Source: Oscillospiraceae bacterium
Lineage (GTDB): Bacteria; Bacillota; Clostridia; UMGS1840
Length of the DNA: 64,000 bases
Assembly: GCA_015068645.1 (NCBI GenBank)
Contig: SVKD01000008.1
Span: 40,448 to 104,447 of the forward strand
Direction: 5' to 3'
This document shows positions 41,749 through 50,985 of this stretch, in pieces. Under the pieces are notes generated by a model. That model had not been told where the DNA came from. It saw nothing but the letters and a program-made list of their open reading frames with translations, and made no database searches. Each line of letters starts with the position of its first letter. The stretch's first letter is position 1. A program made the translations under genes and the position numbers.

Positions 41749-41777
41749 TTTTAACATTGTAATTTTGCATAAAAAAA

Positions 41778-41817
41778 GGCTGTGGAATTGGTAGATTTGC
41801 CAATTCCACAGCTCTTT
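41778..41817 (+). terminator. pckG terminator
   Basis: GGCTGTGGAATTGG and CCAATTCCACAGC around an 8-base loop, then CTTTTTATT. Confidence 0.85.
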
Positions 41818-41820
41818 TTA

Positions 41821-41880
41821 TTACAGGAAGATAACAATTTGGTATCAGGGGGACTATTTTGGTAATATACTTGACTTTTT
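41821..41880 (+). repeat. Conserved upstream block, copy 1
   Basis: About 59 bases from TTACAGGAAGATAACAATTT to TTGACTTTT recur at 43032-43090 with only two differences. The block ends in the -35 element. TTTGGTAT (41838) and TTTTGGTAAT (about 41857) are direct repeats about 20 bases apart, like paired activator sites. Confidence 0.8.
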
Positions 41881-41899
41881 AAGGAATATTATGGTATTA
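41871..41899 (+). promoter_or_regulatory. Promoter of first zinc-ribbon paralogue
   Basis: TTGACT (41871-41876), 17-base spacer, TATTAT (41894-41899). Confidence 0.65.
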
Positions 41900-42020
41900 T
41901 GATTTCAAGAAGTTGTCTGTATTTTTTGAAATGAAGAAGATTATCGATGCAGACATAGAGCTTTTTTATTTTGCATAAAAAATATCATATAAATTTGGAA
42001 TCTATTAGGAGGTTACCATT

Positions 42021-42974
42021 ATGGCATTTTGTAATTATTGCGGTAAACAGTTGGCAGACGGCGAAGTTTGCAGCTGTACCACCGCTGCTGCAGCTGCACC
42101 CCAGCCCGCAGCTCCACAGCCTGCACCCCAGCCGGCACCCCAGCCCGCACCTGCCGGAGCGTACTATCCCCCCACAACTCCTGCTCCGAAATCATCCTTT
42201 GATTTTGGCGGTATTATGAAAGATTGCTGGAATCTGTTTTTGAATCTGTTCAAAAAACCCGTGACTGCTGTTTCCGAGTTCATTCAGAACGGCACCAGAA
42301 ATCATGCATTTATTATGATTGGTCTGCAGGCAATTGTGGTAACTTTATTGTTGGTTATACTTGCTTGTCAACATAACGCTGATTTGAAGAGCAATTGGGC
42401 AGTGAGACTTGCTCAGATGTCCGGTATGAGTTCTGAATACATTTTAGAGCAACAGATTGCAACTCAGCAACAGTATGTGAATGTGTTCCTTGTTATTTTA
42501 GTTGGATTGTTTGGAACCGTTGGATTATCCGCTGCATTTGCAGGCGTGAAGATGTTGGTGGCAAAAATCTTCAAAGGAACCACCAGCTTTGATACAGAAC
42601 TGAAAGTATCCGCTGTGACCGGTTTTGTAGCAGTTCCCTTCATTTTAGTTGGTATTCTTTTAGTGTTAATTCTGACCGGCGAAAATGCAGGCACCTATTA
42701 TAAAGGTGTATTCTCCCACATTGGCGGTTTTGGCATGAGCACCAGATGGGGCATTTTGGTAGCTATGATTGGTTATCTGTTCGGTTACCTGTTAATGTGT
42801 GCAACCATCTCCGAAGTGAATGGTTTCGATCCTGATAAACGGGTTTATGCAATCTTAGCAATCAGCATTGCAATGCTTCTGGTATACTACTTACTGTCCA
42901 GATTGGTTGTATTTCCAATTACCGAACCTAAGTGGGATAAACTTCAGAGACAGGCATCTAAGTTGCTTTATTAA
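42021..42974 (+). CDS. Zinc-ribbon polytopic membrane protein, paralogue 1
   Basis: 317 residues; TAGGAGG precedes the ATG. N-terminal zinc ribbon with C4, C7, C17 and C19 (FCNYCGKQLADGEVCSC), a Pro/Ala/Gln-rich linker (about 25-60), then a membrane domain of about five helices that resembles Yip1-like or DUF-type clostridial proteins. Conserved with the next gene: LFLNLFKKPVTAVSEF, KMLVAKIFKGTTSFD, KVSAVTGFVAVPFIL. Function unknown. The upstream block is shared with the paralogue, so the two are probably co-regulated but separately transcribed. Confidence 0.8.
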   Translation: MAFCNYCGKQLADGEVCSCTTAAAAAPQPAAPQPAPQPAPQPAPAGAYYPPTTPAPKSSFDFGGIMKDCWNLFLNLFKKPVTAVSEFIQNGTRNHAFIMIGLQAIVVTLLLVILACQHNADLKSNWAVRLAQMSGMSSEYILEQQIATQQQYVNVFLVILVGLFGTVGLSAAFAGVKMLVAKIFKGTTSFDTELKVSAVTGFVAVPFILVGILLVLILTGENAGTYYKGVFSHIGGFGMSTRWGILVAMIGYLFGYLLMCATISEVNGFDPDKRVYAILAISIAMLLVYYLLSRLVVFPITEPKWDKLQRQASKLLY

Positions 42975-42982
42975 AAAGTAAA

Positions 42983-43009
42983 AAAAGGAGAGCAGTGCTC
43001 TCCTTTTTT
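42983..43009 (+). terminator. Terminator of paralogue 1
   Basis: AAAGGAGAGCA and TGCTCTCCTTTTTT, almost the same hairpin as the terminator after paralogue 2. Confidence 0.85.
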
Positions 43010-43031
43010 GTTACTGTGGCACCATATTATG

Positions 43032-43090
43032 TTACAGGAAGATAACAATTTGGTATCAGGAGGACTATTTTAGTAATATACTTGACTTTT
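43032..43090 (+). repeat. Conserved upstream block, copy 2
   Basis: Second copy of the 59-base block at 41821-41880 (GGGGG to GGAGG; TTGGTAA to TTAGTAA). TTGACT at 43082-43087 and TAAGAT at 43106-43111 give an 18-base-spaced promoter. Confidence 0.8.
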
Positions 43091-43226
43091 GTGAGTTTAT
43101 TATGCTAAGATAGAATCGTAAAGAAATTTATGGCAAAAAAAATTTATTGACAGAATTTGTGAGCATCATTGTTATTTTTTGCATAAAAATAAGAAATATA
43201 TTAAGAAATCTTAGGAGGGTAAGATT

Positions 43227-44258
43227 ATGGCATTTTGTAAGTATTGCGGAAAACAGTTAGCAGATGGAGAGGTTTGTTCCTGTACTGCAGCGGCACCTCA
43301 GGCAGCACCTCAGGCTGCTCCCCAACCTGCACCTCAGGCAGCACCTCAGGCTGCTCCCCAACCTGCACCTCAGGCAGCTCCTCAGCCCACACCTCAGGCA
43401 GCACCCGGCGCTACATATTATGCACCTCCGGCACCTCCGGTACCGCAGGCTCCCAGTGCATTCGGTACGGCGATGAAGGATGTTTGGCAGCTGTTTTTAA
43501 ATCTGTTTAAAAAACCGGTATCCGCTACCAGCGAATTTTTAAGAAACGGCAATTTGTTGCCGACTTATATCATTATTGGAATTCAGGCAATTCTGGTTTC
43601 CATTTTGGCAGCATTGCTGGCAGGGAAAGTGAACGGAATATTCCGTACTGCGATGACTGCTGCAGGGGGTGCGGCAAACCAACTTGGTGCTATGGCAGGA
43701 ATGGGTAATATGAGCGGTGCAAATGGTATGGGTAACCTTATGGCAGCTCAGGTAGCTCAGCAGATCAGCTATTCTATCCCGTTGGTATTATTTATTGCAT
43801 TGATTGCAACTGCAGGTATGGCATTTATTCTTCCCGGAATTATGATGCTGGTTGTAAAAATGTTCAAAGGTCAGACAGATTATAAGAGTATGCTCAAATT
43901 ATCTGCTGTGAACAGCTTAGTATGCATTCCGTTTATTCTCTTAGGCATTATCGTATCTTTCTTCTTCTCTGTTAATATTGTTTCCTTGGCAAGTGGCAAT
44001 ATCATGGGAAGTCTTCTGTCTGCATTTTTGGTTCCGCCTGCTGTTGCAATGGTAGGATGCGTTTTCGGAAATTTCCTGATGAGCTCTGTATTACCCTATT
44101 CCGCTGCATTAAATCAGGATTCTGTCCCCTACACAATGTTTATCAGCTGTGTTATCACTTTTGCGGCATTCTATTTAATTACTTTTGTTGTTGCAATTCC
44201 TCTGTGTACACCGGCAGCAATCAAAGCAGCAGGCAATATGATGAGTGCTATTATGTAA
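43227..44258 (+). CDS. Zinc-ribbon polytopic membrane protein, paralogue 2
   Basis: 343 residues; TTAGGAGGG precedes the ATG. Same plan as paralogue 1: FCKYCGKQLADGEVCSC, a longer Pro/Ala/Gln linker made of near-exact 18- to 30-base DNA repeats (43297-43410), and five or so membrane helices, with a Gly/Met-rich loop (about 145-175) not present in paralogue 1. LFLNLFKKPVSATSEF and KMFKGQTDYKSMLKLSAV are the conserved segments. Function unknown. Confidence 0.8.
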   Translation: MAFCKYCGKQLADGEVCSCTAAAPQAAPQAAPQPAPQAAPQAAPQPAPQAAPQPTPQAAPGATYYAPPAPPVPQAPSAFGTAMKDVWQLFLNLFKKPVSATSEFLRNGNLLPTYIIIGIQAILVSILAALLAGKVNGIFRTAMTAAGGAANQLGAMAGMGNMSGANGMGNLMAAQVAQQISYSIPLVLFIALIATAGMAFILPGIMMLVVKMFKGQTDYKSMLKLSAVNSLVCIPFILLGIIVSFFFSVNIVSLASGNIMGSLLSAFLVPPAVAMVGCVFGNFLMSSVLPYSAALNQDSVPYTMFISCVITFAAFYLITFVVAIPLCTPAAIKAAGNMMSAIM

Positions 44259-44318
44259 TTTGATTCTTTGAGAATCACTGTTCGTTGGAGCCCTACAAGG
44301 GCATCTGAAATTGAATCG

Positions 44319-44348
44319 AAAAAAGGAGAGTGAAAGCTCTCCTTTTTT
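44319..44348 (+). terminator. Terminator of paralogue 2
   Basis: AAAAAAGGAGAG, loop, CTCTCCTTTTTT. The remaining 130 bases before the groES promoter are A-rich and hold no gene. Confidence 0.85.
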
Positions 44349-44480
44349 ATGCAAAAATATGCAAAAAAATTTCAGATTGTTAAGAATTGCCAAAAAACGG
44401 AAAAGCTCTAAAAAACAATAAAAATAAAAGAAAAACAAAGAAAAACGATGTTAATCTTCAATAAACAGGATTATCTATGA

Positions 44481-44509
44481 TTGATATTATCGATAACCTC
44501 GATTATAAT
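44481..44509 (+). promoter_or_regulatory. groESL promoter
   Basis: TTGATA (44481-44486), 17-base spacer, TATAAT (44504-44509), immediately before the CIRCE element. Confidence 0.85.
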
Positions 44510-44512
44510 GAA

Positions 44513-44539
44513 TTAGCACTCTAAAGCTAAGAGTGCTAA
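44513..44539. promoter_or_regulatory. CIRCE operator for HrcA
   Basis: TTAGCACTC, nine bases, GAGTGCTAA: a perfect match to the CIRCE consensus. HrcA bound here would repress groESL until heat or misfolding stress. hrcA itself is not in the window. Confidence 0.97.
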
Positions 44540-44565
44540 AATTGTCGAAAATCCTATGGAAATAA

Positions 44566-44874
<309 letters not shown>

Positions 44875-44943
44875 TTCTTTTAGTATTCGAACTTCAACAA
44901 AGAGTTCTTTTTCACAATTGTTTAACAGATAAAAAAGGAGTAG

Positions 44944-46578
<1,635 letters not shown>

Positions 46579-46615
46579 TTTTTTAGTATCTGCTCGCATT
46601 TTGATATTACAAATC

Positions 46616-46656
46616 AAAAAGGATTGGAATCTTTGAATAGATTCCAATCCTTTTTT
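46616..46656 (+). terminator. groESL terminator
   Basis: AAAAAGGATTGGAATC and GATTCCAATCCTTTTTT. A near-identical copy ends the next gene (47393-47433). Confidence 0.92.
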
Positions 46657-46659
46657 CTC

Positions 46660-46689
46660 TTGACAAAATTTTTAAAACTATGCTATACT
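46660..46689 (+). promoter_or_regulatory. Promoter of the IseA-like lipoprotein gene
   Basis: TTGACA (46660-46665), 18-base spacer, TATACT (46684-46689), directly after the groESL terminator. Confidence 0.8.
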
Positions 46690-46748
46690 GTTGGTAACGT
46701 ATGGAAAGCAGAAAATGATTGATTTTTATCAGGATAAGGAGAAATTTT

Positions 46749-47375
46749 ATGAAATGCAAGAATTATTTTTGGATTATTAGCATAGTGATTGTAATGGTGT
46801 TGACAGCTTGTTCTTCCAATCGTCTTACCCCACCTCAGCCTGTTGTGGATGAAACGATACCGGTAGCTGTTGATACCGAAGAAATTTATGAGCAGTTTTT
46901 GGAAGCAAACACGTTTTATTATGAATGGCTTGTAAATACCAGATTTGTTTCCTCTGAGTATGAGCACAAGCTGTTGGATGAGATGCTTTGCACTGTTCCC
47001 GTTGTGCATGAAACGATTTGTGATGCGGATACTTTAAAGGATGAAGTATATCAGAGATTCTCTCCCGAATTGGCAACACGATTTGTAGAAGTAATGAATC
47101 CCGAGGATATTGACGGGCAACTGTATATCACTGGCTCACTGCAGGCGTTGGATGGTTGGTACCATGAAATTGCAGAACATTCCTTTACGCAGGTATCCCC
47201 CACAGAATATCTTTTAGAACTTAAGGTTTATTATCCTGCAAACCAGGTTATGGAGAGTGAACCTATTGAATATTCCTACTATACCATTCGGTGTACGTAT
47301 GACAGCGAAAGATGGACCTTTATGGACGATGCCGATTATGAAACTACCGATACATCTGAATTGTTTTTCCGCTAA
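46749..47375 (+). CDS. Lipoprotein resembling IseA-type (DL-endopeptidase inhibitor-like) proteins
   Basis: 208 residues from the ATG at 46749, seven bases after AAGGAG; the in-frame ATG at 46719 is poorly placed. Lipobox LTAC. The order of blocks (FYYEWLVNT, CDADTLKDEVYQRFSPELA, DIDGQLYITGSLQALDGW, LLELKVYYPA, RWTFMDDADYE) resembles clostridial IseA-like domains, which in B. subtilis inhibit wall-cleaving DL-endopeptidases. The match is by pattern only and should be read as tentative. Confidence 0.7.
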   Translation: MKCKNYFWIISIVIVMVLTACSSNRLTPPQPVVDETIPVAVDTEEIYEQFLEANTFYYEWLVNTRFVSSEYEHKLLDEMLCTVPVVHETICDADTLKDEVYQRFSPELATRFVEVMNPEDIDGQLYITGSLQALDGWYHEIAEHSFTQVSPTEYLLELKVYYPANQVMESEPIEYSYYTIRCTYDSERWTFMDDADYETTDTSELFFR

Positions 47376-47392
47376 AATATGAATTGAGAAAT

Positions 47393-47433
47393 AAAAAGGA
47401 TTGGAATCTTTTAATAGATTCCAATCCTTTTTT
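47393..47433. terminator. Terminator, near-copy of the groESL terminator
   Basis: AAAAAGGATTGGAATC and GATTCCAATCCTTTTTT; differs from 46616-46656 by one base in the loop. It is symmetric, so it can also serve recD2 on the minus strand. Confidence 0.88.
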
Positions 47434-47457
47434 GTATTTGTGTTAAAAGTGCACCCC

Positions 47458-47544
47458 TTTTGTAGGGGACGGTGCCCACACCGTCCCGTGTTTTGAATTG
47501 TACAATGAATGGAGCGGACAGATGTGGGCATCTGTCCCTACAAG
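47458..47544. repeat. REP/BIME-like pair of palindromic units
   Basis: Unit 1 (47458-47488) has TTGTAGGG then GGGACGGTG-CCCA-CACCGTCCC. Unit 2 (47514-47544) is inverted: GGACAGATG-TGGG-CATCTGTCC then CTACAAG. TTGTAGGG lies at both outer ends and the inner loops (TGCCCACA and TGTGGGCA) are complementary. The same plan is found inside the transposase gene at 52913-53419. Confidence 0.8.
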
Positions 47545-47557
47545 AAGATGGTCTTTC

Positions 47558-49756
47558 TTAAAACGGAACTTCTTCCGCCTCCAATAAAAATTCTGTTAAG
47601 TTGGTATATCGTTTTTGCTCGGTATTGTTGTGAATCATTCCCGTCACGCAGGATTTTCGTCCCACGATACACACAAAGGTTTTGGCACGGGTCACGGCGG
47701 TGTATAACAGATTCTGTGTCATCAACTGGGGATAACCATACACCAGCGGTATTACCACCGCATCAAACTCGCTGCCCTGACTTTTATGCACCGTCACTGC
47801 GTAGGCAAGCTCCAAATTTTCCAATTTCATAAAGTCGTAGCAGACAATTTTATCTTCATCAAAGAGAATGGTCATTTCCTTGTTTTCGGGGTCGATATCG
47901 GTAATCACACCCATATCTCCGTTATAGATGCCTTGCCCGCGATAACCGTCTTCGGTTTCCCATTCGATTTCGTAATCGTTTTTAGTTTGCATCACACGGT
48001 CAAATTTGGAAAATACATAGCCGTTTGCTGATTTTTGCGGTTGTTTTTCCCGCACGGGATTTAAAGTTTGCTTTAGGGCATTGTTTAAAGCAACCGACCC
48101 CAGCACACTTTTTCTCATGGGCGTTAATACCTGAATCTTATCGGGAGAGATATTTAAAAACTTGGGAAGACGGTTTTCCACCAGATCGCAAACGGTTGCA
48201 ACCGTGGCTTCTCCGTTTGGACTTCCCACAAAGAAAAAGTCGCTGCCCTCTCCGTTATATACAGGTTCCGTGAAGTTTAAAATACGATGAGCGTTTTCCA
48301 CAATCTGGGAAGCGTTTTCCTGTCGGAAAATCTGATGAAAACTAATGGTGGGAATCACACCCGATGCAATCATATCTTTTAACACGTTTCCTGCACCCAC
48401 GGGAGGCAGCTGGTCGCAGTCTCCCACCATAATGATTCTTGTTTTTTCTGTAAATGCCCGCAAAAAGGATTCAAACAGCAAAGAATCTGTCATAGACATT
48501 TCGTCCACAATCACCACATCGCACCGCACGGGATTCTGCTCATTTCTCTCAAATTGAGGACGTTCTCCGCCTACCTGTTTCACTTCCAACAGACGGTGAA
48601 TGGTTTTGGCGTTTTTGCCCGTCACTTCCGAAATCCGCTTGGCGGCACGGCCTGTGGGAGCTGCTAAAATCACTTTTTTATTGAGCGCATCAAAGGCAGT
48701 CAGTAAGCTTTTGATTACTGTGGTTTTTCCTGTTCCTGGCCCCCCTGTGATGATAAACACTTTTTGTTTTAAGGCTTCGGTGAGGGCTTCTTTCTGTTCC
48801 GAAGATAGGGAAACATCGCAAAGGTCGTCAATATCCAATTTTTTGGATAAATCTTCACATTTGCTTTGCTTTAGAATCTGAAGTCTTGCAGCAATATAGC
48901 TTTCTGCCATATAAAAATGGGGGAGAGAGTAGAAGACGATCCCCTCTTTTTTCACGTTAATCAGTCTGCCTTCCATTAACAGCAGAGACAACGCATTTTC
49001 CACTTCCGTTTCGCCTACGTCCAGAAGTGATTTTGCCTCGGTAACAAGTTCTTCTTTTGGGAAACAAGTGTGTCCATTGTAAGCTGCCTGATACATCAAG
49101 TATGTAACGCCTGATTTGAGACGCTCCATAGAGTTTTTCGGGATTCCCATTTCTTCCGCAATTTTATCCACGGTTAAAAATCCGATTTTTTCCACCCGTT
49201 CGCAGATGATATACGGATTTTGGTTGCAGAGCTTGATAGCACCGCTTCCCAAGGTGTTGTACACCTTTACCGCAATGGTGGGGGATAACCCGAATTTCAT
49301 AAAGTAGGACACTACATTCTGCACTTCGATTTTCTTCATGTAGTCTCTGTGGATATCCATTGCTTTGGTGAGAGAAATTCCAGAAATTTCGGATAAGCGT
49401 TCCGGGTAAATTTCAATGATATTTAATGTTTCTTCGCGGAATTCGTCCACAATTTTTTTCGCTGTGGCTGGTCCCACACCACGGATAAATCCGCTGGATA
49501 GAAATTTATAAATGGAAGCAGTATCCTGCTCAAAATGAGGCTCGTAGTATTCACATTGAAATTGAGTGCCGAATTTGGGGTGCTCTACCCATTTTCCGTA
49601 TGCAATAATGCTTTCTCCTTCGGCAATCATGGGCAGATTGCCTGCCACATTCACATAGTCATCGGAGGTTTCCAAAGCAATTACGCCATAGCCGTTTTCG
49701 TCGTTATAGTAAATTACTTCTTCCACTAACCCTGCGATGCGTTCCATAGCGTTCAT
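47558..49756 (-). CDS. recD2: RecD2-type ATP-dependent DNA helicase
   Basis: 732 residues; GGAGG eight bases before the ATG. The N-terminal region with helix-hairpin-helix segments (GFIRGVGPATAKKIV, LSEISGISLTKAMDI) marks RecD2 rather than RecBCD-bound RecD. Superfamily 1B motifs: GGPGTGKTT (338-346), VIVDEMSM, GDCDQLPPVG, and the late VTVHKSQGSEFD and TAVTRAK. RecD2 is a 5'-3' helicase in DNA repair and fork maintenance. Monocistronic with a consensus promoter. Confidence 0.95.
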   Translation of the reverse strand: MNAMERIAGLVEEVIYYNDENGYGVIALETSDDYVNVAGNLPMIAEGESIIAYGKWVEHPKFGTQFQCEYYEPHFEQDTASIYKFLSSGFIRGVGPATAKKIVDEFREETLNIIEIYPERLSEISGISLTKAMDIHRDYMKKIEVQNVVSYFMKFGLSPTIAVKVYNTLGSGAIKLCNQNPYIICERVEKIGFLTVDKIAEEMGIPKNSMERLKSGVTYLMYQAAYNGHTCFPKEELVTEAKSLLDVGETEVENALSLLLMEGRLINVKKEGIVFYSLPHFYMAESYIAARLQILKQSKCEDLSKKLDIDDLCDVSLSSEQKEALTEALKQKVFIITGGPGTGKTTVIKSLLTAFDALNKKVILAAPTGRAAKRISEVTGKNAKTIHRLLEVKQVGGERPQFERNEQNPVRCDVVIVDEMSMTDSLLFESFLRAFTEKTRIIMVGDCDQLPPVGAGNVLKDMIASGVIPTISFHQIFRQENASQIVENAHRILNFTEPVYNGEGSDFFFVGSPNGEATVATVCDLVENRLPKFLNISPDKIQVLTPMRKSVLGSVALNNALKQTLNPVREKQPQKSANGYVFSKFDRVMQTKNDYEIEWETEDGYRGQGIYNGDMGVITDIDPENKEMTILFDEDKIVCYDFMKLENLELAYAVTVHKSQGSEFDAVVIPLVYGYPQLMTQNLLYTAVTRAKTFVCIVGRKSCVTGMIHNNTEQKRYTNLTEFLLEAEEVPF

Positions 49757-49789
49757 CTTCGGTTCCTCCTTTCTTGTTACCTATTTGTT

Positions 49790-49818
49790 ATCATACACCT
49801 TTTTTTAATAAATGTCAA
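49790..49818 (-). promoter_or_regulatory. recD2 promoter
   Basis: Minus strand TTGACA (49813-49818), 17-base spacer, TATGAT (49790-49795). Confidence 0.8.
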
Positions 49819-49859
49819 TAAAAAATGCGAATATTTGTTCGTGTTTTGTGAGGGGTAAA

Positions 49860-49982
49860 AAACTTCTTCCATCTTCACTATTACTTATTCCTTTAAAATC
49901 CGTACACGACGGTGGTTAGGGAAGAGTGAAGAAGGAACAGTGAATAAGTAAAAAATCCGCACATTTTATGTACGGATTTTTT
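49860..49982. repeat. Imperfect inverted repeat ending in a terminator-like hairpin
   Basis: TTCACTATTACTTATTC near 49875 is mirrored by GAACAGTGAATAAGTA near 49935, with GAAGAGTGAAGAAGGAA in between, then AAAAAATCCG...CGGATTTTTT (49950-49982). No gene is seen. It may be a decayed mobile element end, or a terminator for the tRNA-Arg side. Confidence 0.45.
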
Positions 49983-49983
49983 G

Positions 49984-50181
49984 GCTCGTTGCCCTCTCAG
50001 TGTTCGAGTCCCTCTTCGGCTTTTTTTATTGGCGCGCCTTGAGGGACACAGTTGCTTCGCACCTTCATAGCTTGACGACCCAAGCCTACGGCTTCGGTAC
50101 CCGTCTTCGCACCAACTTCGCTAAAAACCATTCCCCAAATGGTTTTTGTAACGCTCGTTGCCCTCTCAGTGTTCGAGTCCC
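49984..50181. repeat. tRNA-derived repeat region downstream of tRNA-Arg
   Basis: A 29-base direct repeat starting GCTCGTTGCCCTCTCAGTG and containing GTTCGAGTCCC (a T-arm-like sequence) is present at 49984-50012 and 50153-50181. Between them, 50029-50047 repeats 19 bases of the tRNA-Arg 3' end (true copy 50236-50254). The region is non-coding; ORFs across it are shadows. Confidence 0.7.
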
Positions 50182-50200
50182 CCTGCGGCACTTAGGCAAT

Positions 50201-50234
50201 AAAAAAGCAGACACCTTATGGCATCTGCTCTTTT
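50201..50234 (-). terminator. Terminator of tRNA-Arg
   Basis: Minus strand AGCAGA, loop, TCTGCTTTTTT, directly after the encoded CCA. Confidence 0.8.
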
Positions 50235-50236
50235 CT

Positions 50237-50313
50237 TGGCGCGCCTTGAGGGACTCGAACCCCCGACATTTCGGTTCGTAGCCGAACCCTCTATCCAGCT
50301 GAGGTAAAGGCGC
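50237..50313 (-). tRNA. tRNA-Arg (ACG)
   Basis: 77 bases with encoded CCA. The acceptor GCGCCTT pairs with AAGGCGC; D stem CCTC/GAGG; anticodon stem TTCGG/CCGAA around CTACGAA, giving anticodon ACG (A34 normally edited to inosine to read CGU, CGC and CGA); T loop TTCGAGT. Confidence 0.93.
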
Positions 50314-50342
50314 ATACAAACTTTTATGTTTGCAACAGTGGT

Positions 50343-50371
50343 ATTATATCAAAAGAAAGTTGGTTTGTCAA
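50343..50371 (-). promoter_or_regulatory. tRNA-Arg promoter
   Basis: Minus strand TTGACA (50366-50371), 17-base spacer, TATAAT (50343-50348): a perfect consensus. Confidence 0.9.
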
Positions 50372-50390
50372 TGTTTTTTTATCAATTCTA

Positions 50391-50419
50391 TTGAAATTTT
50401 TTAGAAAATATGGTAAAAT
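50391..50419 (+). promoter_or_regulatory. Promoter of the yqeG operon
   Basis: TTGAAA (50391-50396), 17-base spacer, TAAAAT (50414-50419), divergent from tRNA-Arg. Confidence 0.65.
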
Positions 50420-50504
50420 AGCAAGGTGTGAGAATGGAAAATTCTTCCGAATCGTAAAAATCATTACAATAACCAAAGAGCAAAAAAGTTTATGAGGGAT
50501 TTCT

Positions 50505-50978
50505 ATGAGTATGCAACCTGATTTTCTTTTCAAAAATGTGGAGGAGGTTACTCCTGCGTTTTTACAACAGCATCATATCCGTCTGCTGATTTGGGATGCA
50601 GATGCCACTTTGATTCAGGCGCAGAGTGATTTTATTCTGCCGGAACGTGTTTTATTGGTGGAAGCAATCAGAAATTCTGGCGTTCGGGTTATGGTTGCAT
50701 CCAACGGGAAAACCCACCGTATTGAAAAAGCTTTCGGTGAGCATAAAATCGAAGCACATGGGTATTCTTTAAAGCCCTTGCCGTTTCGTTTGAAAAAGCT
50801 GATAAAAGGCTATGCGAAAAAGGAAGTTCTGTTGGTGGGTGACCAATTTTTTACCGACATTTTATGCGCTAAGCTGCTTGGCATCCGCTGTGGGATGGTG
50901 GAGCCATACGGAACTGATAAAGGTCGTGGAATGGGACTTCGTCGCTCTTTGGAGAAAAAAATTATCAAAAGGAACTAA
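50505..50978 (+). CDS. yqeG: YqeG-family HAD IIIA-type phosphatase
   Basis: 157 residues. HAD motif I is D31-A-D33-A-T35 (LLIWDADATLI; the family more often has DxDNT), motif II VMVASNGK, and motif III VGDQFFTDILCAKLLGI, which is diagnostic for YqeG. Cytosolic phosphatase of unknown substrate. First gene of an apparent three-gene unit with the endonuclease IV-like and M24 peptidase genes. Confidence 0.88.
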   Translation: MSMQPDFLFKNVEEVTPAFLQQHHIRLLIWDADATLIQAQSDFILPERVLLVEAIRNSGVRVMVASNGKTHRIEKAFGEHKIEAHGYSLKPLPFRLKKLIKGYAKKEVLLVGDQFFTDILCAKLLGIRCGMVEPYGTDKGRGMGLRRSLEKKIIKRN

Positions 50979-50985
50979 TTTTGTT

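Noticed and set aside
43297..43410. Possible CRISPR-like or minisatellite array
   Set aside because: The repeats are short, tandem and in frame, encoding a Pro/Ala/Gln linker; there are no spacers.
43244..43510. Alternative-frame ORFs within zinc-ribbon paralogue 2
   Set aside because: Produced by the Pro/Ala/Gln-encoding repeats read in other frames; the main frame has the ribosome binding site and homology.
44281..44305. GAGCCCTACAAGGGC as a third REP-like unit
   Set aside because: Only the CCCTACAAG end is shared; no paired palindrome is present, so evidence is too thin.
50000..50281. Plus-strand ORF of 93 codons across tRNA-Arg
   Set aside because: It runs antisense through the tRNA and through tRNA-derived repeats; the WRALRDSNPRH-type product is a well-known artefact of such regions.
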